A DNA stretch of 5,729 bases from Candidatus Saccharibacteria bacterium UBA1788 (GTDB lineage Bacteria > Patescibacteriota > Saccharimonadia > Saccharimonadales > Saccharimonadaceae). The stretch is from the NCBI GenBank assembly GCA_002315165.1, contig DCGC01000038.1:1-5729 (forward strand), read 5' to 3'. The translations under genes were made by a program, and so were the position numbers. Under the pieces are notes generated by a model that saw nothing but the letters and a program-made list of their open reading frames with translations, did no database searches and was not told the DNA's origin. Position 1 is the first letter of the stretch; every line of letters begins with the position of its first letter. Of this stretch, positions 1 through 5,729 are shown piece by piece.

Positions 1-2292
1 CCAGCCGGATGGGCAGAGGGAGTCCGAAGCATCTCCTGATGATAGGCCTGCGTGGCCAGAACCTGCTGTGGCAGCATAGAAGTTGTAGTAGTTACCGGAT
101 AGTTCACTATTAGCCCATGGAGTGGAAGTAGAGGAGGGGGAGGGATCGACGCACGTTTGATGTGCAATCAAATTTCCGTTCGCATCAGTTAAAGTTCCAT
201 AAGTCGTCACACCAGTACACGCCACTTTTGAAGTGCTAGCTGAACCGTAATCGACATAATTTCCGCTCGTATAAGCTGCCGGAGCCGCCGTTGCGGTAGT
301 TGTATTAGCGGCAGCAGTCGTCCTGTTAAATGTCGAGCGATATAGATATAATCCCTGGTCATAGACGTGCGCGCCATCCGCACCGTTTGAGGACCATAGC
401 CAACCAGTTTTCGATGCGCCACCACCAGTGGAATATTGTGCATCTTTCTGCGTGACTACATCCGTAGCAACCGATCCGCTTGCACTCGCAGGTGGTGTCG
501 CGTCGGCTGTGTAATTACAGCTATAAGTCGTAGTTTCACCCACAGTCGTGGCCGTCGTAGAGTGTCCAGCTTGATCAACCTTACATTTTCCGTCAGCAGT
601 CGTTGCGGTCCAATCGGTGCTCCAGTCGTTAAGCGGAGTCCAAGTATCATATCCGCCGTTTGTAGATGGATTAATATCGGTATCTTCGCTAGTCAGAGTC
701 ATACCAACCACCAAATCCAAATCTAGGTTTTGTACCATCCAGCAGTTGCCATCAGCCAATTTCCTTACCAAATAGGCCTTGCCGTCCCTCGTATCAATCA
801 AACTCCATTGGTAGTGCTCTACCATATAGTTGTACCAACTATTATGGTTATTAGCTAGCGGATTGGTTGTCGTAGTTCCGCTTGCAGCATAATCGCTAGC
901 AATAGCTTTTACCTGCCCATTTGCACCTGTTAATGTATAAAATGCGCTAGTATCAGTCTGTGACGTAGGATAGCTACTTGCCCCAGAAATTGAACCCGTC
1001 CAAAGCCCCAAAGAGCTACCAGTTCCCCAATCTCCAGAATTATATGTCCAAGTATCAGTCATAGAACAAATACCAGGAGTCATTTCTTGCATCTTTGTAA
1101 TCAAATAATTTCCGTTTTGGTCTTTACTCTGCAACCCCGCAAAGGTGAACGCACCAACAGTATTATTATCATAAGTCGAATATTTAATATTGTAGGTCGG
1201 AATGCTGATATCTACATCATAAGTTTTATCGGCAATACCACCATCACCAAGTAAACAAGTAATAGTTAACAGACCAGAATCATTGAAATCAATCGAAGAA
1301 ACCGTGCATGGTAAAACGTCGGAAATTGCATCGCTTCGTTTCAAGCTAACCTCAATATCGTTAGTCGCCAAGCCAATACCTCTTAAGTTGGTCTGGATAA
1401 CCATCGTATCGCCAGGGCCACCAAAGTTCTTTAAAACTTCAATATTACTGCTAGTATCGTTCAAATCGTTAGCAGAAGCAATCGCAGTATAAGCAATCGT
1501 GCCGGTATATTCACCGCTCCATAGATTAGTATCAATCATTGCCGCGTAGTAAATCGGAATGTTGACGTCTTGACCATCAGTTTGCTGAAAACCATCCAGC
1601 CTGTTGCCGCTACTAATCAAAAGCGGTCGGCTGTCATTTGCGGTATCATAAACTGGAACTTTTGCGTAGCTGGCATAATAATATGTAGTGTCAGTAGTAC
1701 CCAGTACCGTACTATCGCCATCGTCCAAAGTTGGATAGCTAGAAGCAGTACCGAAGCCCTTTTGGCCATTTGGTAAGGCAAAGCCCCAGGTATTTTCATG
1801 CAAAGTACCAGGACAAACCACACCACTCACTGTTTTGTTTGCCGAACAGTTTACTGAGGTATTATAGGTTCCACCAGTCTGAGAAATCCTCGTGCTGTCT
1901 GTATCGCCAGTGCCATTGCGACGTAAATAGCCATCGTTGTCCGACATAGAAAGGTAGACATAATAATAACTACCATTAGTATCTACGTTCAACATCTTTT
2001 TCACTACGCCCATCTTGCCGAAATTGCTAGAACCTGGCGCAGATGCACTTGGCTCAATACTCATCGAAACGTTGCCGTTATCCGAACCAGGATTAAAATT
2101 CAAATAGAATTCGACGCCTTCAACGGTGACATTTACTTCACTATCAGTAGCCTGTGCCTGATTTCCACATAGCATATACGGCACAAAGACAAAAGCCAAC
2201 AGAAGAACAGAACTCGCAACGCAAAAAATATTGAATATTTTTCCATTGCTCATCCCGAGAGACAGGCCCCCTCTTTCTCTTTTTATTTTCAT
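1..2292 (-). CDS. Secreted FISUMP-domain surface protein, C-terminus beyond window
   Basis: An open frame of 764 codons runs off the left edge without a stop. Residues 1-21 are polar and basic, 22-43 form a hydrophobic core, and AQA (46-48) before T49 is a plausible signal peptidase I site, so the product is likely exported. The mature part is rich in Thr, Ser, Gly and Tyr. It includes an NTWGF motif (167-171), a beta-rich stretch ending near residue 272, and an Ig/IPT-like beta segment around 280-375 with C329 and C346. From about 400 on it shows FISUMP hallmarks: MQEMTPGIC (401-409), DTRDGKAYLVRKLADGNCWM (500-519), VQNLDLDL, a YAATAGSG motif and LCPSGW (759-764). Such proteins are common on Saccharibacteria cell surfaces; their ligands are unknown. 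The ATG at 2292 was chosen because AGGAGG lies just upstream and a promoter precedes it. A cell-wall or membrane anchor, if any, would lie outside the window. The secreted FISUMP assignment is strong; the function is unknown. Confidence 0.9.
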   Translation of the reverse strand, partial: MKIKRERGGLSLGMSNGKIFNIFCVASSVLLLAFVFVPYMLCGNQAQATDSEVNVTVEGVEFYLNFNPGSDNGNVSMSIEPSASAPGSSNFGKMGVVKKMLNVDTNGSYYYVYLSMSDNDGYLRRNGTGDTDSTRISQTGGTYNTSVNCSANKTVSGVVCPGTLHENTWGFALPNGQKGFGTASSYPTLDDGDSTVLGTTDTTYYYASYAKVPVYDTANDSRPLLISSGNRLDGFQQTDGQDVNIPIYYAAMIDTNLWSGEYTGTIAYTAIASANDLNDTSSNIEVLKNFGGPGDTMVIQTNLRGIGLATNDIEVSLKRSDAISDVLPCTVSSIDFNDSGLLTITCLLGDGGIADKTYDVDISIPTYNIKYSTYDNNTVGAFTFAGLQSKDQNGNYLITKMQEMTPGICSMTDTWTYNSGDWGTGSSLGLWTGSISGASSYPTSQTDTSAFYTLTGANGQVKAIASDYAASGTTTTNPLANNHNSWYNYMVEHYQWSLIDTRDGKAYLVRKLADGNCWMVQNLDLDLVVGMTLTSEDTDINPSTNGGYDTWTPLNDWSTDWTATTADGKCKVDQAGHSTTATTVGETTTYSCNYTADATPPASASGSVATDVVTQKDAQYSTGGGASKTGWLWSSNGADGAHVYDQGLYLYRSTFNRTTAAANTTTATAAPAAYTSGNYVDYGSASTSKVACTGVTTYGTLTDANGNLIAHQTCVDPSPSSTSTPWANSELSGNYYNFYAATAGSGHAGLSSGDASDSLCPSGW

Positions 2293-2295
2293 AAT

Positions 2296-2301
2296 CCTCC
2301 T
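2296..2301 (-). promoter_or_regulatory. Ribosome binding site of the surface protein
   Basis: AGGAGG is a full Shine-Dalgarno match, but only 3 nt (ATT) separate it from the ATG at 2292, which is shorter than the usual 5-9. The next in-frame ATG (codon 14) has no comparable site, so the ATG at 2292 remains the best start. Confidence 0.75.
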
Positions 2302-2311
2302 GTGATGTACG

Positions 2312-2347
2312 TAAATCAATTATACATAATCGCAATAAAAAACGCAA
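2312..2347 (-). promoter_or_regulatory. Sigma70-type promoter of the surface protein gene
   Basis: On the minus strand, TTGCGT (2347-2342) and TATAAT (2324-2319) are separated by exactly 17 bp. The -10 is a perfect consensus; the -35 keeps only the TTG. The predicted start is A at about 2312, giving a 20-nt leader that carries the AGGAGG site. The -35 begins only 12 bp after the stop of the upstream CYTH gene, so read-through from that operon could also feed this gene. No convincing terminator hairpin lies between them. Confidence 0.65.
2331..2347. repeat. Short direct repeat CGCAA-N7-CGCAA at the -35 region
   Basis: CGCAA occurs at 2331-2335 and again at 2343-2347 on the plus strand, a 12-bp period. 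The second copy overlaps the -35 hexamer of the surface gene promoter and the first lies in its spacer. It could be a pair of operator half-sites, but repeats this short are expected by chance in AT-rich DNA. Confidence 0.25.
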
Positions 2348-2359
2348 GCCTTTTTCCTA

Positions 2360-2896
2360 CTATTTTTTTATTTCAAAATACGTATTTTCTATAAAATCAG
2401 CCTCATTCAAAGTCTCAAAAGTCTTCCTAAGGTCCCTCTCGGCCTCACCAACTTTCATATCATCACCTAAATTTCGTTCCAACTTCGCAAAATACCCCTC
2501 TACCCCCTCAATACTATCAACAAAAAGTATCGTGTCTTCATCCATAATCACCCACTGTCTTTTTCTGCTCACCTCATCTATTTTCTCAAACCCTAGTTGA
2601 TGTATGATATTCACCGCCTCTTTATAATTCCCAACCACCGTCTCATCCACCACATCAACTCCACTATCTTTAATATGTCGCTTTAGAATCAACGAATATC
2701 TCGGGTCGCCATCAACCGAGACCATTTCCGTCCGCATAATCAATCTTGGGTAGTTCATTTCCCTTTTATAATTACGCGGCACATAAACCCTATCGTGTTG
2801 CCATATTATCGGCGAAAAATCTTTCTCAAGATCCTCAATTTGCATCTCGAATTCATCTCGATTCGCCAACTTAACTTTTACGATTGTTTTTCTCAT
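2360..2896 (-). CDS. CYTH-domain (triphosphate tunnel) protein, divergent active site
   Basis: The 178-residue product matches the CYTH fold (CyaB-type adenylate cyclase, thiamine triphosphatase and tripolyphosphatase superfamily) in motif order. Visible are D35 and Y38, the R-T-E strand (R55, E57), LILKR (69-73), D84-E85, the LGF helix end (101-103), a basic S-R-K-R strand (110-113), the FVDSIEG strand (125-131) and a YFAKLE strand (135-140). The N-terminal metal-binding motif ExExK reads I-V-K-V-K (5-9), and the last ExE reads K-L-E (138-140), so several acidic residues are missing while the basic phosphate-binding ones remain. I chose the ATG at 2896 over one 11 codons upstream because it forms an ATGA overlap with the rnhA stop, has a GGAAGG-like site in front, and begins the first CYTH strand directly. 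The gene ends in tandem TAG stops. It may bind rather than hydrolyse a triphosphate; the substrate is unknown. Confidence 0.8.
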   Translation of the reverse strand: MRKTIVKVKLANRDEFEMQIEDLEKDFSPIIWQHDRVYVPRNYKREMNYPRLIMRTEMVSVDGDPRYSLILKRHIKDSGVDVVDETVVGNYKEAVNIIHQLGFEKIDEVSRKRQWVIMDEDTILFVDSIEGVEGYFAKLERNLGDDMKVGEAERDLRKTFETLNEADFIENTYFEIKK

Positions 2897-3309
2897 AATT
2901 TTGCGCCTTCCCTTGCTTTGTTTGCCCACTCATCGGCCAGCTCGTTAAATTCAGTCCCCACATGCCCCCTCACCCAAATCAATTTCACATTATTTTTTTC
3001 ATACAAATCAAACAATTCTTTTACAATATCCAAATTTTTTATTTCACCTTTTTTCTTTTTCCAACCATTAGCCTTCCAACTTGGCGCCCACTTTGTTAAA
3101 ACATTAATCCAAAATTCCGAATCGCTATGTATCTCGCACCCTTCATCTCCGGCATATTTTATCGCAGCGATCATCGCCTTGCCTTCCATTCTAATATTCG
3201 ACGACTCTTCCTCGCTCCCCAGCGCTACCGGCTCGCCATTTTCCAATACCGCAAAACCACCCTTGCCAGGATTTGGATTTGCACTTCCGTCAGTCCACAA
3301 AATTTTCAT
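2893..3309 (-). CDS. rnhA: Ribonuclease HI
   Basis: This 138-residue single-domain enzyme cuts the RNA strand of RNA-DNA hybrids, removing Okazaki primers and R-loops. All catalytic positions of bacterial RNase HI are present: D7 in TDGSANPNPG, E42 in RMEGKAMIAAIK, D63 in HSDSE, H116 in the RGHVG loop, and D126 in NELADEWAN. A Trp/Lys-rich segment (W74 to K87) matches the basic handle that grips hybrids. The length is close to the usual 145-155. The start is fixed: in frame upstream there is a TGA at 3324-3322 with no other start codon between. Only 6 nt separate the -10 hexamer from the ATG and there is no Shine-Dalgarno site, so the mRNA is probably leaderless. The stop overlaps the CYTH start by 4 bp (ATGA), implying translational coupling. 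Confidence 0.96.
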   Translation of the reverse strand: MKILWTDGSANPNPGKGGFAVLENGEPVALGSEEESSNIRMEGKAMIAAIKYAGDEGCEIHSDSEFWINVLTKWAPSWKANGWKKKKGEIKNLDIVKELFDLYEKNNVKLIWVRGHVGTEFNELADEWANKAREGAKL

Positions 3310-3324
3310 GCTATAATTATATCA
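3309..3324. promoter_or_regulatory. Symmetric bidirectional extended -10 promoter (rnhA / rel)
   Basis: The gap between the two divergent ATGs contains the perfect 10-bp palindrome TATAATTATA (3312-3321), flanked by TGC on the left and TCA on the right. Each strand therefore reads TGnTATAAT, an extended -10 element: plus strand TG at 3309-3310 with TATAAT 3312-3317, minus strand TG at 3324-3323 with TATAAT 3321-3316. No good -35 hexamer is visible on either side at 16-18 bp, which fits extended -10 promoters. Counting 7 bp from the end of each -10 puts the minus start on A3309, the A of the rnhA ATG, and the plus start on A3324, two bases before the rel ATG (A3326 is also possible). RNA polymerase could bind only one way at a time, so the two genes would compete. 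Confidence 0.8.
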
Positions 3325-3325
3325 C

Positions 3326-4786
3326 ATGAAAAATTCCGAAAGTCCCCGAATTCATCAAGCCATAAAAATCGCAACTACTGCTCATGAAGGGCAGCTCCGC
3401 AAAACTGGCGAACCCTATATCGTCCACCCTCTAGCCGTCAAAAAAATTCTTGAAGAATGGGGCATGGATGAAGACACTATCATCGCCGGCATTCTCCACG
3501 ACACAGTCGAAGACACTAATCTTACTATCGAAAACATAAAAACCGAATTTGGCGAAACTGTCGCTTTCCTTGTCGACGGAGTCACAAAACTCGGTACCGC
3601 CCGCAAAGGCATGAAGGACCTAGATTCTTACCTCCCAGAAACCAAAGACAATCTTCTCCGTCTTCTTATTGCCACCGGCTCCGACATTCGCGTCCTTATT
3701 ATTAAACTCGCCGACCGTCTTCATAACGCCCGCACCCTCTCCGCACTCCCTCCCGACAAACAACAAAAAATCGCCAAAGAAACTCTCGAAGTTTTCGCTC
3801 CCCTGGCCGACCGACTTAATATGGGTCGCCTCCGTGTCGAGCTCTCCGATATCGCTTTTAGCTATATCGACCGCCGTCGCTATGATTATCTGAAAAAACT
3901 TATCGAAACCCGCAACAAATCTTCCGCAAAAAGTCTCAAAAAAATCGAAAAAGAAGTCAGCGACATTCTCACGAAAGAAAAAATCAATTTCGAAATCTCT
4001 GGCCGTATCAAATCCGTCTATTCCCTCCATCGCAAGCTCGAAAAATATAACCAAAATATCGACGCTATTTACGACCTTACGGCTCTACGCATCATCGTCG
4101 ACGACATAACTTCTTGTTATCTCGCCCTCGGCCTGATTCATTCCCTCTATACTCCTATGGGCGGAAGAATAAAAGACTATATTTCCGTCCCAAAACAAAA
4201 CGGTTACCAATCTCTCCACACCACCGTCATCACTCCAGACAAAAAAATCATCGAATTCCAAATCCGCACTCGAGAAATGCACGAATACGCCGAGCGTGGG
4301 CTTGCCGCTAGCTTCTTTTATAATGAACAAAAAGTCACAGAAAACTACAAACAAGGCAAAATCCAACATCTCCCAACCAACCTCCTCTGGATTAACGAAC
4401 TACAAGCCGCTGCCGCTGGGCTTCGTGCTGGCAAAAAAGTCGACATCAAAAAACTTAAACTTAATCTTTTCGCCGACAAAATCTTTGTCTACACCCCAAA
4501 AGGCGACATCGTCGATCTTCCTAAAGGTTCCCTTCCTCTCGATTTCGCCTATCGTCTCCACTCAGAAATTGGCTCTCATGTCGTCGGCGTAAAAATCAAC
4601 GGCAAAATGAGCAACCTCAACACCCACCTCCATAATTTTGACGTCGTAGAAATTCTCACCAATAAAAACCAAACCCCAAAAACCACTTGGTTCGACAAAG
4701 TTATAACCTCACACGCTCGTCAAAAACTTCGTGCCCAGCTCTCAAAAATCCCTAAAAAATCTATAATCCCTTCAAAAAAGAGGTAA
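3326..4786 (+). CDS. rel: Bifunctional (p)ppGpp synthetase/hydrolase, short Rel
   Basis: The 486-residue protein makes and degrades the stringent-response alarmone (p)ppGpp. The N-terminal HD hydrolase (about 8-160) keeps its metal and catalytic set: H34, H58-D59, E62-D63, D130 and N134. The synthetase domain (about 220-335) has GRIKSVYSLHRKL (226-238), D250 in YDLTALR, RIKDYI (281-286), the NGYQSLHTT segment and E310 in EFQIRT. The RxKD form at 281-284 is the type seen in bifunctional Rel/SpoT rather than RelA. A TGS domain follows (about 384-446). The protein stops about 40 residues later, without the helical, zinc-finger and ACT domains that bring usual Rel proteins to 700-750 residues, so ribosome sensing is probably altered. 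The start is certain: an in-frame TAA (3314-3316) lies just upstream and no other start intervenes. There is no Shine-Dalgarno site. The last 26 bp overlap the 3' end of parB on the other strand. Confidence 0.95.
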   Translation: MKNSESPRIHQAIKIATTAHEGQLRKTGEPYIVHPLAVKKILEEWGMDEDTIIAGILHDTVEDTNLTIENIKTEFGETVAFLVDGVTKLGTARKGMKDLDSYLPETKDNLLRLLIATGSDIRVLIIKLADRLHNARTLSALPPDKQQKIAKETLEVFAPLADRLNMGRLRVELSDIAFSYIDRRRYDYLKKLIETRNKSSAKSLKKIEKEVSDILTKEKINFEISGRIKSVYSLHRKLEKYNQNIDAIYDLTALRIIVDDITSCYLALGLIHSLYTPMGGRIKDYISVPKQNGYQSLHTTVITPDKKIIEFQIRTREMHEYAERGLAASFFYNEQKVTENYKQGKIQHLPTNLLWINELQAAAAGLRAGKKVDIKKLKLNLFADKIFVYTPKGDIVDLPKGSLPLDFAYRLHSEIGSHVVGVKINGKMSNLNTHLHNFDVVEILTNKNQTPKTTWFDKVITSHARQKLRAQLSKIPKKSIIPSKKR

Positions 4787-5594
4787 GTTCGTCGCCATTC
4801 TTAAACGTCAGCGTCAAGCTACGCCCGCGAATTTTCGCTTTTGCGTTATATTTTTGGGTTAATTTTCTTTCTTCTTTTTCATAAAGGCTTGCCTTTATAA
4901 TCGCCGCTGAACTTTTCTTTTTTGTCGCCGCAATAAACGTCTCCACTTTTCGCGCCGTCCACCCCTCTTCAATAATTCTCGGCAAAAGTTTTTCAATCAT
5001 TTCTGGACTAACAGGAATCAAAGGCTTCATCACCCCCTCAGAAAGATTATTTTCCACCATCGCTTTTTTAGCCATATCTGGCAGGTTTAATAGCCTCATA
5101 GTATTTATAACCGAAGCTTCGCCTTTTCCAACTTTCTCGCCAATCTCTTTTGCCGAAAGATTAAACTGCGTTTTTAACTTCACATAGGCTGTCGCCAGCT
5201 CTATTGCGTTCAAATCTTCCCTTTGCGCGTTTTCGACAATCGACAATTCAAGCCGCTTTTGCGCCCCCATCGTCCTTACAATCGCTGGAATCTCTTTTAA
5301 TCCCGCAATCTTCGACGCTCGCCACCTGCGTTCGCCTGCGACGATTTTATATTTAGCCCCCTCTTTCGTCACCACAATCGGCTGCAACACGCCATTCTCT
5401 TTTATTGACTGCGCCAGAGCTTCTAGCGCCTCTTCGCTAAAATTTCGCCTTGGCTGGTCTTCATCTCGCACGATTTTTTCAATCGGCAAATCAACCAACT
5501 TACTGACTTTTTCGTCCTCAATCGCCGTCGGATCAAATTCCTCGTCTATCAACTCTGTTGGTATTAAACTCTCAAAACCTCTTCCTAATGCCAT
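4761..5594 (-). CDS. parB: Chromosome partition protein ParB
   Basis: ParB is a CTP-dependent DNA clamp that loads at parS sites near the origin and works with the ParA ATPase to segregate chromosomes. The 277 residues carry, in order: the N-terminal LGRGFESLIP motif (3-12) that contacts ParA; box I with PIEKI and QPRRNF (47-52); the CTP-binding GERRWRA (87-93); ENAQREDLN (121-129); a helix-turn-helix from about 146 to 172; and a C-terminal dimerization domain from about 235 to the end. The segment usually reading GHARAL is GVMKPL here (187-192). The length is normal for the family. The start is supported by AAGGAG 5 nt upstream, and parA ends 2 nt before it, so the two are one operon. The 3' end overlaps rel by 26 bp. 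No parS consensus was recognised in the window. Confidence 0.96.
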   Translation of the reverse strand: MALGRGFESLIPTELIDEEFDPTAIEDEKVSKLVDLPIEKIVRDEDQPRRNFSEEALEALAQSIKENGVLQPIVVTKEGAKYKIVAGERRWRASKIAGLKEIPAIVRTMGAQKRLELSIVENAQREDLNAIELATAYVKLKTQFNLSAKEIGEKVGKGEASVINTMRLLNLPDMAKKAMVENNLSEGVMKPLIPVSPEMIEKLLPRIIEEGWTARKVETFIAATKKKSSAAIIKASLYEKEERKLTQKYNAKAKIRGRSLTLTFKNGDELTSFLKGL

Positions 5595-5596
5595 TT

Positions 5597-5729
5597 TTAC
5601 TCCTTTTTATTTTTCTTTCCAGTTCTAACTTCGACTTCTCGAGCTAACTCTTTATAGGCTTTTGCCCCCTTAGAAAACTTATCATATTCTCCGACTGGCA
5701 CGCCGTGGCTCGGCGCTTCAGCAACTCGC
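5597..5729 (-). CDS. parA: Chromosome partition ATPase ParA, C-terminal fragment
   Basis: The last 43 codons plus a TAA stop of a gene entering from the right edge. The reading RVAEAPSHGVPVGEYD followed by SKGAKAYKELAREV is the characteristic C-terminus of chromosomal ParA/Soj ATPases. The final residues are Lys-rich (GKKNKKE). The nucleotide-binding Walker motifs lie outside the window. The gene ends 2 nt before the parB ATG, and its last codons supply the parB ribosome site, the usual parAB arrangement. Confidence 0.93.
   Translation of the reverse strand, partial: RVAEAPSHGVPVGEYDKFSKGAKAYKELAREVEVRTGKKNKKE
5600..5605 (-). promoter_or_regulatory. Ribosome binding site of parB
   Basis: AAGGAG lies 5 nt before the parB ATG and is embedded in the last codons of parA (AAG GAG, then TAA). 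Ribosomes finishing parA are therefore well placed to restart on parB. Confidence 0.8.

Noticed and set aside
436..726. Plus-strand open frame within the surface gene
   Set aside because: It is antisense to the FISUMP domain, has no ribosome site and shows no recognisable motifs.
2164..2178. Possible lipoprotein signal (MLCG at residues 40-43)
   Set aside because: The residues before C42 do not fit a lipobox, and an AQA cleavage site follows a few residues later.
2144..2347. 67-codon minus-strand open frame at the start of the surface gene
   Set aside because: It is out of frame with the signal peptide, and its start lies upstream of the predicted transcription start.
2335..2358. Possible terminator after the CYTH gene (AAAAAGGCTTGCGTTTTTT on the minus strand)
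   Set aside because: The only pairing is A/T runs around a core too small to form a loop, and the region overlaps the promoter of the next gene.
2893..2895. TGA recoded as glycine, as in some other CPR lineages
   Set aside because: Read-through of the rnhA TGA would add only five residues before TAA, and none of the genes, including the Gly-rich surface protein, uses in-frame TGA.
2795..3316. 173-codon open frame on the plus strand
   Set aside because: It lies antisense to rnhA and the CYTH gene, both of which have clear family motifs. Its low-complexity Ser/Phe-rich translation is what a shadow of Glu/Lys-rich genes gives.
3620..4054. 144-codon minus-strand open frame inside rel
   Set aside because: It is fully antisense to the conserved hydrolase and synthetase regions of rel; its Phe/Asp/Gly-rich translation resembles no family.
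4761..5729. parS site near parAB
   Set aside because: No match or near match to the TGTTTCACGTGAAACA palindrome was seen in the window by eye.

Overview
The window fits a small-genome bacterium of the Candidate Phyla Radiation, most likely a Saccharibacteria (TM7) relative. The main reasons are a large secreted protein with the CWMVQNLDL and LCPSGW signatures of the Fibrobacter succinogenes major paralogous (FISUMP) domain, which recurs in TM7 surface proteins, and very compact, short housekeeping genes. The lineage call is an inference from protein style. The standard code with TGA as stop fits: no gene here, including the Gly-rich surface protein, has an in-frame TGA.

Layout, left to right. 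(1) Positions 1-2292, minus strand: 764 codons of a secreted, Cys-paired, Thr/Ser-rich surface protein whose C-terminus lies beyond the left edge. It has its own promoter (TTGCGT-17-TATAAT) and a strong AGGAGG ribosome site. (2) Positions 2360-3309, minus strand: a two-gene operon of ribonuclease HI followed by a CYTH-fold triphosphate-binding protein, joined by an ATGA stop/start overlap. (3) Positions 3309-3325: a 16-bp gap between divergent genes holding a perfect palindrome that reads as an extended -10 promoter (TGnTATAAT) on both strands, so both mRNAs should be leaderless or nearly so. (4) Positions 3326-4786, plus strand: a short (p)ppGpp synthetase/hydrolase of Rel type with HD, synthetase and TGS domains but no C-terminal regulatory half. 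(5) Positions 4761-5729, minus strand: the chromosome partition operon parA-parB, with the end of parA at the right edge and parB overlapping the 3' end of rel tail to tail by 26 bp.

The parAB pair suggests a location near the replication origin. The plus strand is C-rich over G from about 2300 onward even inside rel, so rel probably runs against replication while parAB, rnhA and the CYTH gene run with it. No mobile element, CRISPR array, tRNA or rRNA was seen, and no stretch over 300 bases lacks a gene.

The points most worth following up are the symmetric bidirectional promoter linking stringent-response and RNase H genes, the CYTH protein that has lost the metal-binding acidic residues of its family, and the shortened Rel.
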